From an uncultured Pseudomonadota bacterium (GTDB lineage: Bacteria; Pseudomonadota; Alphaproteobacteria; RF32; CAG-239), in the NCBI GenBank assembly GCA_902795745.1, contig CADBMG010000044.1, positions 1 through 10,663 of the forward strand: a stretch of 10,663 bases of DNA. Reading direction: 5' to 3'. Under the pieces are notes generated by a model. That model was not told the DNA's origin. It did no database searches and saw nothing but the letters and a program-made list of their open reading frames with translations. Both the position numbers and the translations under genes were made by a program. Of the stretch, positions 1 to 7,493 are shown piece after piece; the stretch's first letter is position 1; every line of letters begins with the position of its first letter.

Positions 1-7
1 AAAACCA

Positions 8-967
8 ATGGATATTGATGAAAGAAAAAAAGGCTATGAGCGACTACATTGGGGTTTTGATGATACGAAATATGGTACATTTTTTCGGCATCAATCCAAA
101 TATTCAGGCGGAACTTTTGTAAAAACAGATGGAACGCAAGATGCTACCTTCAGTGGCGGCGGTCTTTATAATCAAATTGGGGTTAATACTATTCTGCCTA
201 GCGGATTAGCAAAAATAAGTGGAACAACTTATTCTGCATCCGGTTTTGGAAATTGGGGTAGAGAATCTAAGTGTATTTATGATTTCAAAACATCTTCTTA
301 TCGTGATGATTTAGAGGAGATAAGAGATTTAGGCGATAAGTTTTACGCCGTTAAGAAAAAAGGTGAAGAAAAATTCGGTATTTATGAAATGGCCGATGAA
401 GATATGAAAAATCCACTGATTATGGTTGATAGTTGTGAACGAAATAATGAAAGTGGTTGGATGATAAACTTTGAAAATATACCTGATAATATCATTTATA
501 CAATCGGAGAAACAAAATATCGCTGCGAAATTACACCGGAAGGTAAATTAAAACCGATTGCAAAACAAACAAGTGAAAAAGATTTGTTTTTAAGTACGGG
601 TAGTCAATGGATAAAAGCCAATTTAAAAGAAGGAACAGAATGGAGTATAGATATAAAAGAGCGTCCGTTTATCAGAATCAGCAAAAAAGTTTGGTATGGA
701 GATGATCAATTCGACTATAAATGGGAACAAAAAAGACTAACAAATGATGAGGCTGAAAAATTTGCTCATTCTATTGCTAAAACAGCGCAAACCGAAAAAT
801 TTGAAAAGCTGAAAGAAGGATATCATAACGCCAAGAAAAGGCTGCAAGATCATCGTGATGATAAAACGCAAAAAGCTATGACCGATGATATTAAATCCGG
901 AATTGCCAAGACAAAAGAGCGCGATTATGTTCACGTTACTGAAACGGATAGAAGTGCAGAACGTTAA
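8..967 (+). CDS. Hypothetical soluble protein, possibly the C-terminal part of a longer protein
   Basis: I do not recognise this protein. The first visible ATG gives 319 residues, but the frame is also open through bases 2-7 and only seven bases precede the ATG. The start is therefore unproven and the gene may be 5'-truncated by the window edge. The product has no signal peptide or membrane segment. Residues 30-85 are rich in Gly, Ser and Thr, followed by a mixed region with several aromatic residues. A stretch around residues 111-140 (FYAVKKKGEEKFGIYEM...) faintly resembles a WG-type beta repeat, too weakly to call. Residues 243-305 are highly charged, Lys/Glu/Asp-rich and probably helical or coiled coil. 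It ends in TAA 24 bp before a strong hairpin terminator shared with the convergent secretion ATPase gene. Function unknown; that it is a real gene is likely from its length and the terminator placement. Confidence 0.75.
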   Translation: MDIDERKKGYERLHWGFDDTKYGTFFRHQSKYSGGTFVKTDGTQDATFSGGGLYNQIGVNTILPSGLAKISGTTYSASGFGNWGRESKCIYDFKTSSYRDDLEEIRDLGDKFYAVKKKGEEKFGIYEMADEDMKNPLIMVDSCERNNESGWMINFENIPDNIIYTIGETKYRCEITPEGKLKPIAKQTSEKDLFLSTGSQWIKANLKEGTEWSIDIKERPFIRISKKVWYGDDQFDYKWEQKRLTNDEAEKFAHSIAKTAQTEKFEKLKEGYHNAKKRLQDHRDDKTQKAMTDDIKSGIAKTKERDYVHVTETDRSAER

Positions 968-991
968 CAGCCAGTCAGTCAGACTTATCTA

Positions 992-1028
992 AAAAAACGC
1001 ATTGATTTTTAGTATCAATGCGTTTTTT
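992..1028. terminator. Bidirectional intrinsic terminator between convergent genes
   Basis: AAAAAACGCATTGAT (992-1006) is perfectly complementary to ATCAATGCGTTTTTT (1014-1028), with a 7-base loop. The A-run on one side and T-run on the other give a U-tract in both directions. It lies between the stop of the plus-strand gene ending at 967 and the stop of the minus-strand ATPase at 1045, so it can end both transcripts. Confidence 0.9.
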
Positions 1029-1044
1029 GTTGCAGTCTGATTTA

Positions 1045-2019
1045 TTATTGATTTTTTCTATCCAGAATATCGAACAGCGGACGTCCTTGCGCCATACGCG
1101 TCATCTGCATTTCAATAGTTGTCGCCAAATTCAATTTACCGCTCTTGATAATATTGCGTGTTTGATCACCTTGAGTAGTAATCGGATTTGCAAACAAATA
1201 TTGCACCACCGGACGTTTACGTCCTGAACCGATTAATGTTTGGTGTATAACGCCTAAAATACCGCGGGAAAGCAAGTCAAATGCCAACTCTTCACTCATT
1301 TCTCCGGCAGAAGCATGTTTAACCAGCGCATCTAATGCATCAGAAACGTTATTGGCGTGAATGGTAGAAAGAACCAAGTGCCCCGAAGTTGCCGCACGCA
1401 AAACTTCGCTTGCCGCCTCCGGAGTACGAATCTCTCCCACCATAATATAGCGTGGACGCGAACGCAAAGCCGAACGCAACGATGCACCCCAATCATCATT
1501 AACCGGCTGTGTTTGCTTGCACAAGCCCAATGAACCGTTTATTGCCTTATATTCGCCATCAAGCGGCATTTCGAACGGGTCCTCAATAGTATAAGCAAAT
1601 CCACCGTTACGGATTAAAAACTCCCTGAGCAAACTGGAAATTGTCGTTGTTTTACCCGAACCGGTCGCGCCTCCCAATAAAATTAGTCCCGAAGCATTTC
1701 CGAGCGTTGCCAAATAATTTATCAACGGAACCGGATATCCTAATGCCGTTAAATCCGGTACTTTTTTCGGCATTTTACGCATACAATACATCACACCATA
1801 CATTGAAACCGTGCGCTCAACACGGAAAAAATATCCTTCATAAATGACTGAGTAATTTGATTTTCCTTCATACGATTTTTCCAACAATTCATAAAATTCG
1901 GCAAAATCCTCGGGATGAAATTCCATTAAACCGTTTTCCGTACTCGCATCCGGAACAAAAACATGTTTATCCGGCATAATATAAATATCTGAGTGAAAAA
2001 CATCATTAATTCTGGTCAT
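1045..2019 (-). CDS. PilT/DotB/TraJ-type secretion ATPase (type II/IV secretion ATPase family)
   Basis: A 324-residue P-loop ATPase of the T2SS/T4SS ATPase family (PilT, GspE, DotB/TraJ). Members form cytoplasmic hexamers that power pilus retraction, protein export or type IVB (Dot/Icm, IncI-like) transfer. Visible motifs are Walker A GGATGSGKTT (116-125), an Asp box around YTIEDPFE (143-150), Walker B RYIMVGEIR (190-198) and a His box SGHLVLSTIHAN (212-223). Residues 1-95 would be the PAS-like N-terminal domain. I do not find the AIRNLIRE motif typical of true PilT near the C-terminus, which favours a DotB/TraJ-type role, but the alternatives stay open. The start at 2019 is chosen because an AGGAG-type ribosome site lies just upstream; an in-frame TTG at 2037 would add six residues without one. 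No pilin, VirB or other Dot gene is adjacent, so the partner machine is not visible. Confidence 0.88.
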   Translation of the reverse strand: MTRINDVFHSDIYIMPDKHVFVPDASTENGLMEFHPEDFAEFYELLEKSYEGKSNYSVIYEGYFFRVERTVSMYGVMYCMRKMPKKVPDLTALGYPVPLINYLATLGNASGLILLGGATGSGKTTTISSLLREFLIRNGGFAYTIEDPFEMPLDGEYKAINGSLGLCKQTQPVNDDWGASLRSALRSRPRYIMVGEIRTPEAASEVLRAATSGHLVLSTIHANNVSDALDALVKHASAGEMSEELAFDLLSRGILGVIHQTLIGSGRKRPVVQYLFANPITTQGDQTRNIIKSGKLNLATTIEMQMTRMAQGRPLFDILDRKNQ

Positions 2020-2023
2020 TTTA

Positions 2024-2031
2024 CTTCTCCT
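2024..2031 (-). promoter_or_regulatory. Ribosome binding site of the secretion ATPase gene
   Basis: On the minus strand AGGAGAAG stands four bases before the ATG at 2019. It decides the start codon against the upstream in-frame TTG at 2037, which lies outside this site. Confidence 0.75.
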
Positions 2032-2038
2032 ACACAAA

Positions 2039-2047
2039 ATTATAACA
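2039..2047 (-). promoter_or_regulatory. Extended -10 promoter of the secretion ATPase gene
   Basis: The minus strand reads TGTTATAAT, a perfect TATAAT preceded by the TG of an extended -10 element. I see no good -35 at 16-18 bp, as expected of extended -10 promoters. Transcription would start near 2032, giving a leader of roughly a dozen bases that barely contains the ribosome site. Confidence 0.45.
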
Positions 2048-2087
2048 TAATATTAAACGTGAATTGTTAAATTCTCTTTAATTATTA

Positions 2088-2116
2088 TTGCCTCCGTTAA
2101 AAAAATATTCTACAAA
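2088..2116 (+). promoter_or_regulatory. Possible sigma70-type promoter of the ABC exporter gene
   Basis: TTGCCT (2088-2093), a 17-bp spacer, then TACAAA (2111-2116), each matching four of six consensus positions. It sits about 30 bp before the ATG at 2147 in the divergent region. The region is very AT-rich, so chance matches are easy. Confidence 0.35.
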
Positions 2117-2146
2117 TTACACATAATCAAGATTAGAGTAAGAAAA

Positions 2147-4117
2147 ATGAAACTGTTTAAAATAATAACCATTTTAGTATGTATCCTCTTGCTGGTAACG
2201 GGATTGAGTTACAGTTTGTGGTATCCGTTGCAGGAAGTTGCACCTTCGTGTAAAGATTGCATTGCAACATCTTTTCATAAGTTACGCATGGATATATTGG
2301 CGGCCATCATCGGAATATATATCAGCATTATAGCGTTAGGTATTTTGATTTATATCAAACGTGCCAAACTCAAAGAAAAACTGATGAGTATGTATACTCT
2401 GAAAAATTACGCTCTGATTTTGCCATATGCCAAGCCGTATTGGTTTAGAGCATTACTTGCTGTTGTCATTACCATACCGGTAGGTGCCATGGATGCGGTT
2501 ATTGCTTGGTCATTAAAGCCATTTATGGACGTTGTGCTTATTGAAAAGCAAACCGGATGGACAATGTATATTCCGCTGATGATTATTGCGTTCAGTGTTT
2601 TGCAAGCATTGTTCACTTATATGGCAACTTATATGAACACATGGGTTGGTAACAAAATGACTATTGATTTGAAAAAACAACTTTTTCAAAAACTTATGCA
2701 CTCAGATGCAGCTTTATTTGATAAATCAAATTCCGGAGAAATTTTATTCAATTACAATAACTGTGCCGAAAGAGCTTGCAGCGGCTTACTTGACAGTATG
2801 AAAATGTTTTCAACACGTTTCTTTTCCTCTCTGTCTTTAATATGTGTTCTCTTCTATAACTCTTGGCAGTTAGCCATTGTTGCTGTAATCGTATTATTCG
2901 GAGCATTATATCCGCTGACCAAAGCTCGTAAACGCATGAAAAAAGTGTTCACCCTTGATATGAACGTTATGGCGGCTTTAATAAATAATTATAATGAAGT
3001 TTTCGGAGGTAACCGTATCATAACTGCCTACAATCTCTTTGATTATTGCAAAGCAAAGTTTACCAAAGTTGTGAACATGATTTTTGAACTCAGACTGAGA
3101 ATGGTAAAGAAAATGGGCATTATAGCCCCAATTATGCACGTTATTGCATCTATGGGTATTGCTTTTGTCATCTGGTATGGCAGCTATTTGATTGTCAATC
3201 ACCAGATGACTGTTGGCAACTTTGCCTCATTTATTACTTCTCTTGTAATGCTCTACAACCCTATTAAATCGATAGGTAACCATTTTACCGGCATTCTCAT
3301 GTCATTAATGATGATTGAAAAAGTTATGGGAATATTGCATAGAAAAGAGAATATCTGTAACAAAACTGATGCCGAAAAATTACCTTCATGCCAAGGAAAT
3401 ATATGCTTTGAAAATGTTTGTTTTGAATATGAAAAAGGGCGTCCGGTATTAAAAAATATCAATTTGGATATAAAGTCGGGACAAACAATTGCTCTTGTCG
3501 GCAATTCCGGTGGAGGAAAAACGACCATATCTGCTCTGCTACCACGTTTTTATGATGTAAAAAGCGGACAAATTTTGCTTGATGGACACAACATAAAAGA
3601 TTTGGATTTATACGATTTACGCCAAAATATTTCCGTTGTTTTCCAAGATAATTTTCTTTTTGGAGGAACAATCAGAGACAATATTTTGCTGGGACGCAAA
3701 GATGTAAGTGATGAACAGCTGAGTATCGCTGTTAAGTCGGCTTGTTTAGAAGAGTTTATTTCTTCTCTGCCTCAAGGACTTGATACTCAGATCGGAGAAC
3801 GCGGTGTTACACTTTCCGGAGGGCAGAAACAACGCATAGCCATCGCACGTGCTTTCATCAAAAACTCTCCGATTCTTATCTTAGATGAAGCAACTTCCGC
3901 TCTTGACAATCAATCGGAAGCCATTGTACAGCAGGCTATTGATAATCTTATGAAAAACCGGACTGTTTTAGTAATAGCTCACCGCTTATCCACAGTTCGT
4001 AATGCCGATTGTATTGTTGTGCTGAATAACGGAGAAATCACAGAAAAAGGTTCTCATGATGAGCTACTGCAATCTGGTGGAGATTACGCAGCCCTATACA
4101 AAACGCAAATAAGCTGA
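2147..4117 (+). CDS. msbA: MsbA-type ABC exporter (fused permease and ATPase) with N-terminal extension
   Basis: A 656-residue half-transporter with fused transmembrane and nucleotide-binding domains, of the MsbA group that flips lipid A-core or related lipids across the inner membrane as a homodimer. The permease spans about residues 98-395 and carries MsbA-like stretches such as SLKPFMD (122-128) and NSWQLAIV (238-245). The ATPase domain has Walker A GNSGGGKTT (452-460), Q-loop Q500, signature LSGGQ (556-560), Walker B ILILD with catalytic E581, D-loop SALD (584-587) and switch His612, so it looks fully active. Relative to E. coli MsbA the Walker lysine is about 75 residues later. The excess is an N-terminal piece with two hydrophobic segments (about 5-24 and 48-70) flanking a loop with a CKDC motif (35-38). 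The ribosome site is weak. It converges with the CstA-like gene 4 bp downstream. Substrate is inferred from family; another lipid or peptide is possible. Confidence 0.88.
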   Translation: MKLFKIITILVCILLLVTGLSYSLWYPLQEVAPSCKDCIATSFHKLRMDILAAIIGIYISIIALGILIYIKRAKLKEKLMSMYTLKNYALILPYAKPYWFRALLAVVITIPVGAMDAVIAWSLKPFMDVVLIEKQTGWTMYIPLMIIAFSVLQALFTYMATYMNTWVGNKMTIDLKKQLFQKLMHSDAALFDKSNSGEILFNYNNCAERACSGLLDSMKMFSTRFFSSLSLICVLFYNSWQLAIVAVIVLFGALYPLTKARKRMKKVFTLDMNVMAALINNYNEVFGGNRIITAYNLFDYCKAKFTKVVNMIFELRLRMVKKMGIIAPIMHVIASMGIAFVIWYGSYLIVNHQMTVGNFASFITSLVMLYNPIKSIGNHFTGILMSLMMIEKVMGILHRKENICNKTDAEKLPSCQGNICFENVCFEYEKGRPVLKNINLDIKSGQTIALVGNSGGGKTTISALLPRFYDVKSGQILLDGHNIKDLDLYDLRQNISVVFQDNFLFGGTIRDNILLGRKDVSDEQLSIAVKSACLEEFISSLPQGLDTQIGERGVTLSGGQKQRIAIARAFIKNSPILILDEATSALDNQSEAIVQQAIDNLMKNRTVLVIAHRLSTVRNADCIVVLNNGEITEKGSHDELLQSGGDYAALYKTQIS

Positions 4118-4121
4118 TGAA

Positions 4122-5489
4122 TTACTTTCTGCGCCACCGCAAGTATATGCTCCAACCTAAGCAAAGCACCAGAGTAAATGTGATTCCGCATATAGCGGCA
4201 ACATTGATTGTTTGATTGCAAAAAACAAACAGCGTTTGTGCTAAACAAATTCCCAAAAGAAAGAAAGATACAAAATCGTATAGCACGGTCTTTTTATGTT
4301 TTTCTCGCAAGTACAAAATAAAGGCAAATAAACATATTGTAGCAATAAACATATTACAAATATCAAAAACTTTGAAACCAAAAGAAAAAACATAGGCAAT
4401 ATATGCCAACACAAAAATTGCTACTGTAAGCATTTTATTTTTACTTTCGGAAAAAAATCCGGTTTCCGTAATCAATTGACGCGCCAAACGTAAAAGCATT
4501 CCTCCGCTACCAATGCTTGCCGCCATTATTGCAATATAAAAAACACAATAACCTAACCAATTAAAATGCTGTAAAAATACTTTATCAATAAATTCATACG
4601 GATGATTGAATTTGTATAATTGCTTCGCCAGCAAAGTCACATCCGGATTGTGAGCAATAAAAATCATCACCCATACAATTATCGCCGCTGCTAAAAATAA
4701 TGACGCCCCGAAATAAACCCCCTTTGCCATTTTTTCATTTTTCAGACTCGGTGCTAACAGTGTTCCGCTCAAAATACCTGTACCGCTTAACACTCCGGAA
4801 GATACCACAAAAAACAACAGCGGATAAGAATAATTAAATTGCGGATAGACAGCCATATCAAGCGAAATATTCACATTTGGCAAAAGATTAATCGATACCA
4901 ATAAAAAAGAACATGTTACTGCAACAAAAATTCCGCCTATCAGCATTGCACAAAAATTAAAATACTGCCGTACACATAGCCCTATAAACAATATCATGGC
5001 AAAATAAATATAAATGATAGGAGAAAAACCTTGAGCTATGTAATTTATGTGAAATATAAAAGAAAATGCTCCTGCAATACCGCTCATAACAGTCATTAAT
5101 ACAAAAGATAATAATAACAAATAAAAATTAGGGTATCGTTTTTTTATGCCTCTGAGTAATGTTTGCCCATTGTGATGCAGAGCATAGTTTCCGGCAAAAT
5201 AACTCATCGTTGCGCCTAAAAAAATTGCTCCGCAAACAATCCATGCAATCTGCATCGGTCCGTAAAAAATACCTAATATAGCACCAAAGAACACTTGCAC
5301 GGAAGTTATAATTCCCATTTGTGCCAATTGAGCCTGACGATAATCCAAAAATCGTAATTCATTATTTTTTCCTTGTTCGTAGTCTACCGGAATATTGTGT
5401 ATATTCGCACCAAACAATTTTTCCAATCTATGTCCGAAATATTTATACCCGAACCACAAAACTACCAATGCCAAAAGACAAAAATACAT
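4122..5489 (-). CDS. cstA: Short, divergent CstA-family carbon starvation transporter
   Basis: A 455-residue multipass inner-membrane protein of the CstA family, whose characterised members import pyruvate or peptides; the symbol denotes the family only. The N-terminal 120 residues follow the CstA pattern: FGYKYFGHRLEKLFG (13-27), QVFFGAILGIFYGP (65-78), WIVCGAIFLGA (83-93) and a Tyr-Phe-Ala-Gly segment before a GQTL loop. Further matches are YPLLFFVVSSGVLSG (222-236) and IGSGGMLLRLARQLI (326-340), where CstA usually has SGDTAFRSARL. E. coli CstA is about 700 residues, so this is a short form. Positions usually occupied by GFHA and SGDT-type motifs are changed here (GTGI, SGGM), so the substrate may differ. 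The start ATG has a clean AAGGAG site six bases upstream. It ends 4 bp from the convergent exporter stop, with no hairpin between. Confidence 0.78.
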   Translation of the reverse strand: MYFCLLALVVLWFGYKYFGHRLEKLFGANIHNIPVDYEQGKNNELRFLDYRQAQLAQMGIITSVQVFFGAILGIFYGPMQIAWIVCGAIFLGATMSYFAGNYALHHNGQTLLRGIKKRYPNFYLLLLSFVLMTVMSGIAGAFSFIFHINYIAQGFSPIIYIYFAMILFIGLCVRQYFNFCAMLIGGIFVAVTCSFLLVSINLLPNVNISLDMAVYPQFNYSYPLLFFVVSSGVLSGTGILSGTLLAPSLKNEKMAKGVYFGASLFLAAAIIVWVMIFIAHNPDVTLLAKQLYKFNHPYEFIDKVFLQHFNWLGYCVFYIAIMAASIGSGGMLLRLARQLITETGFFSESKNKMLTVAIFVLAYIAYVFSFGFKVFDICNMFIATICLFAFILYLREKHKKTVLYDFVSFFLLGICLAQTLFVFCNQTINVAAICGITFTLVLCLGWSIYLRWRRK

Positions 5490-5495
5490 CGATTA

Positions 5496-5501
5496 CTCCT
5501 T
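5496..5501 (-). promoter_or_regulatory. Ribosome binding site of the CstA-like gene
   Basis: AAGGAG on the minus strand, six bases before the ATG at 5489, fixes the start. A TACAAT hexamer (5507 to 5502) overlaps this site by sharing its edge, too close to the start to be a convincing -10, so I do not call a promoter for this gene. Confidence 0.75.
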
Positions 5502-5571
5502 ATTGTATGTTATTAATTAACAACAAATCTATTTCATTCTCCTAAAAGAAAAGTTAATATATCTTTGAAAC

Positions 5572-5611
5572 AAAAATCCCCAATGCAGTTTTTTCTGCAT
5601 CAGGGATTTTT
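5572..5611 (-). terminator. Intrinsic terminator of the two-gene membrane-protein unit
   Basis: AAAAATCCC (5572-5580) pairs with GGGATTTTT (5603-5611), and ATGCAG (5583-5588) pairs with CTGCAT (5595-5600), with a small CA/CA internal loop and a six-T hairpin loop. Read on the minus strand it begins directly after the TAG at 5613-5615 and ends in a T-run, ideal to end the upstream operon before the CstA-like gene. Confidence 0.85.
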
Positions 5612-5612
5612 A

Positions 5613-6242
5613 CTATTCATACATCGGCTCGTAATATTCATCCAATTCGATAGAACTTTGCCAATTTTTCTCACGCAAAATATATCGTTTTTGCTTGCGA
5701 ACTTTTTCGCCGACCTTAACACCCAGCCAATGTGCATTTTTACGCGGACTTGCTTTGATTATGTGCCCATCAGTAAGCCTTAGGACATATAAATCCTCGA
5801 CATCTGCACCTTTTCCACTTTCGGTAATCAGTGAGCCTGAAGCATGGCGATGATATTTTTCTGGAGAGTTCATAATGTATTTTGAAGCCATACGTTCTAC
5901 ACGAACAATCTCCGGAGCAAATATTTCAACACTGTCCAACATATGCTTTGCCGGAAGATATGATTTAATACGTTCTACATCATGACGTAATTCATTTATC
6001 TTCGGGCCATTATCGTGAGTTTGTATAAGCAAACACACAAGCGAATCTTTTTGCCTCAAAACCATAGCAATATTCCCATTATGTGAATCATTTCCATTCG
6101 GTTTTAAGAACAAATAATTTAAAGGATTGATTTCCAAATAAGATGATTGCATATAGTGTTTGCGCATTGCCGGTCGTATCAGCAAATAAATGCCGAAGAC
6201 ACAGGCAAAAATAAAAACAATGTAACCGTAGCTTATTTTCAT
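5613..6242 (-). CDS. Hypothetical protein with single N-terminal membrane anchor
   Basis: I do not recognise this 209-residue protein. Residues 4-23 form one hydrophobic helix followed by basic residues (RPAMRKHYMQ), suggesting a membrane anchor. By the positive-inside rule the residues after the helix would tend to be cytoplasmic, though residues 1-3 carry a Lys as well, so the topology is unsettled. The rest is soluble and mixed alpha/beta in character: residues 57-75 and 150-163 (LYVLRLTDGHIIKAS) look like beta strands, and residues 78-97 like a charged helix. The C-terminus is acidic and tyrosine-rich (DEYYEPMYE). The ATG follows the stop of the upstream membrane gene by 11 bp, without a strong ribosome site, so translation coupling within one operon is likely. 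A terminator follows immediately after the stop. Function unknown; it may act with its upstream neighbour at the membrane. Confidence 0.72.
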   Translation of the reverse strand: MKISYGYIVFIFACVFGIYLLIRPAMRKHYMQSSYLEINPLNYLFLKPNGNDSHNGNIAMVLRQKDSLVCLLIQTHDNGPKINELRHDVERIKSYLPAKHMLDSVEIFAPEIVRVERMASKYIMNSPEKYHRHASGSLITESGKGADVEDLYVLRLTDGHIIKASPRKNAHWLGVKVGEKVRKQKRYILREKNWQSSIELDEYYEPMYE

Positions 6243-6253
6243 AACTTTAATGT

Positions 6254-7330
6254 TTAAAAAAGTGGTTTATACTTCTTATCAAACAGCAAACTGACACGAT
6301 TATCATTAGTCGCACCAATCATTTCGAGAGGAGTTTTTTCTTTTTTTGCTTCATACCAACGTATTACCCTTTCGCCGGAACGAATAATCAAAAAATCAGG
6401 ATGATCCTTGATTTGCACCTTTAAGAAGCTGTTATCTTCAAAAACAATATTAACATAATCTAATTGCTGATTTCCAACAAAATCAGCCTTTCCGCTAATA
6501 TTAATAGACCCACCGAAACGCCTGAAATGGACCGAAAATCTTGTCCATGCCTCGTAGGTCCACGGAATCACATCTCCGTTCATCCACACACGCTTAACGC
6601 GCAGTGTCTCAACTTTCTCTGCATATTCTCCTTTGTAAGGCGCAAGCTCTTCATCCCATTCCTGCTTTATCAACTTCAGTAAACTGTCGCGACTATGCTT
6701 CACTGCATCATGTTCAGCTAAAACATTATCCAACCATATTTTTGCACTATCGTTTTCAAAAGCACAATAGGGATTGTAAAGTGGTGTAACAGCACTTCGC
6801 GGAAAATACTTCAAATTGAGTAATTCCTTAACATGGCAATTATAAGCTTGGCTTTGTTGTTGCAATGCCGTATATGCGGTATGATTGCGTTTTGCATTTT
6901 TATAATACTCACATTGTTGCTCATTAAGCATGTCATGCACAGAGTAAGCAAACCCTCCCAACACGACAATCCCCCAATAAACAGCTGCAGTTTTGCGCAC
7001 ATTCCAATCAGCATCATCTGTAATAAAAAATATACCACAGAAAAACACTATAAGAGATCCTATAAACGGATGTCCTGTTCCACAGGCAATACACATAATA
7101 CTGCCTATAACCAATGCAAAACAAGCATTTTCTTGTCCGACTTGCTTAGCTTTTACTGGCCGCCAATTTTCAAAATTGACGGAAATAAAGCCGACAGCAA
7201 CAGCTCCCAGAAATGCCAAATACTGTCCATAATCGGTAAATATCCAACCGAAAAGCGACAAAATAGCTACAAATGTCCAAAGTATTGCCCATGGCAACAC
7301 ACTTGACTCAGAGTTTTGTTTTTTCATCAT
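6254..7330 (-). CDS. Hypothetical polytopic membrane protein with soluble C-terminal domain
   Basis: I do not recognise this 358-residue protein. The N-terminal third has four or five hydrophobic segments, roughly residues 12-31, 36-51, 68-83, 86-104 and 115-132. They are followed by a soluble region of about 225 residues. Within it, residues 137-240 are helical and charged with several Cys (140, 165, 189). Residues 265-325 look beta-rich (HFRRFGGSINISG, then alternating hydrophobics), ending in a Lys-rich tail. Two adjacent ATGs (7328 and 7325) both serve as possible starts; neither has a clear ribosome site, and the outer one is given. It is the first gene of a two-gene unit with the anchored protein 11 bp downstream. 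A promoter candidate lies upstream in the divergent region it shares with the HTH regulator, so that regulator may control it. Function unknown. Confidence 0.72.
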   Translation of the reverse strand: MMKKQNSESSVLPWAILWTFVAILSLFGWIFTDYGQYLAFLGAVAVGFISVNFENWRPVKAKQVGQENACFALVIGSIMCIACGTGHPFIGSLIVFFCGIFFITDDADWNVRKTAAVYWGIVVLGGFAYSVHDMLNEQQCEYYKNAKRNHTAYTALQQQSQAYNCHVKELLNLKYFPRSAVTPLYNPYCAFENDSAKIWLDNVLAEHDAVKHSRDSLLKLIKQEWDEELAPYKGEYAEKVETLRVKRVWMNGDVIPWTYEAWTRFSVHFRRFGGSINISGKADFVGNQQLDYVNIVFEDNSFLKVQIKDHPDFLIIRSGERVIRWYEAKKEKTPLEMIGATNDNRVSLLFDKKYKPLF

Positions 7331-7355
7331 AATTCTGATAATAATTTAAGATATA

Positions 7356-7361
7356 ATTATA
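7356..7361 (-). promoter_or_regulatory. Alternative -10 hexamer for the membrane-protein unit
   Basis: A perfect TATAAT on the minus strand, 26 bp before the ATG at 7330. The best -35 is TTGGAC (7386 to 7381) at a long 19-bp spacing, so this is a weaker candidate than the promoter just upstream. The stretch is extremely AT-rich. Confidence 0.25.
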
Positions 7362-7374
7362 TTTATTTGCCATC

Positions 7375-7403
7375 TGTATAGTCCAAAATCCTGTCCAATT
7401 CAA
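7375..7403 (-). promoter_or_regulatory. Candidate promoter of the membrane-protein unit
   Basis: On the minus strand TTGAAT (7403 to 7398), an exact 17-bp spacer and TATACA (7380 to 7375), each matching four of six consensus positions. It overlaps two direct copies of TTGGAC, which could be an operator. Confidence 0.4.
7381..7398 (-). repeat. Two direct copies of TTGGAC in the divergent region
   Basis: TTGGAC occurs on the minus strand at 7398-7393 and again at 7386-7381, 12 bp apart, that is about one helical turn. Both lie within the candidate promoter of the minus-strand unit and about 110 bp from the start of the HTH regulator, so they could be a regulator binding site. A chance repeat cannot be excluded. 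Confidence 0.35.
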
Positions 7404-7429
7404 GCGAAAAATGTAGAAAATATTTATTT

Positions 7430-7458
7430 TTGTCTTGCATTTGCGAAAAAAATATTTA
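7430..7458 (+). promoter_or_regulatory. Possible promoter of the HTH regulator gene
   Basis: TTGTCT (7430-7435), a 17-bp spacer and TATTTA (7453-7458). An overlapping alternative is TTGCAT (7435-7440) with TAATAT (7457-7462) at 16 bp. Either would give a leader of about 40 bases. Neither is strong. Confidence 0.3.
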
Positions 7459-7493
7459 ATATGAAGACCAGTATTGAATGTCTTTATCTTTGT

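Noticed and set aside
968..1044. Small RNA gene in the hairpin region
   Set aside because: The hairpin has T/A-runs on both sides and lies between two convergent stops, so a bidirectional terminator explains it fully.
2020..2037. TTG start six codons upstream for the secretion ATPase
   Set aside because: The ribosome site lies inside this extension and directly serves the ATG at 2019; the extended -10 promoter would start transcription too late for the TTG.
5528..5546. Minus-strand AGGAG followed by ATG AAA TAG in the leader of the CstA-like gene
   Set aside because: A two-codon start-stop frame with a good ribosome site could be a leader, but no attenuator hairpin or codon bias supports this, and chance is likely in such a short AT-rich stretch.
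6833..7306. Plus-strand open frame of 157 codons
   Set aside because: It is antisense to the membrane segments of the 7330-6254 gene, has no ribosome site and no plausible domain.
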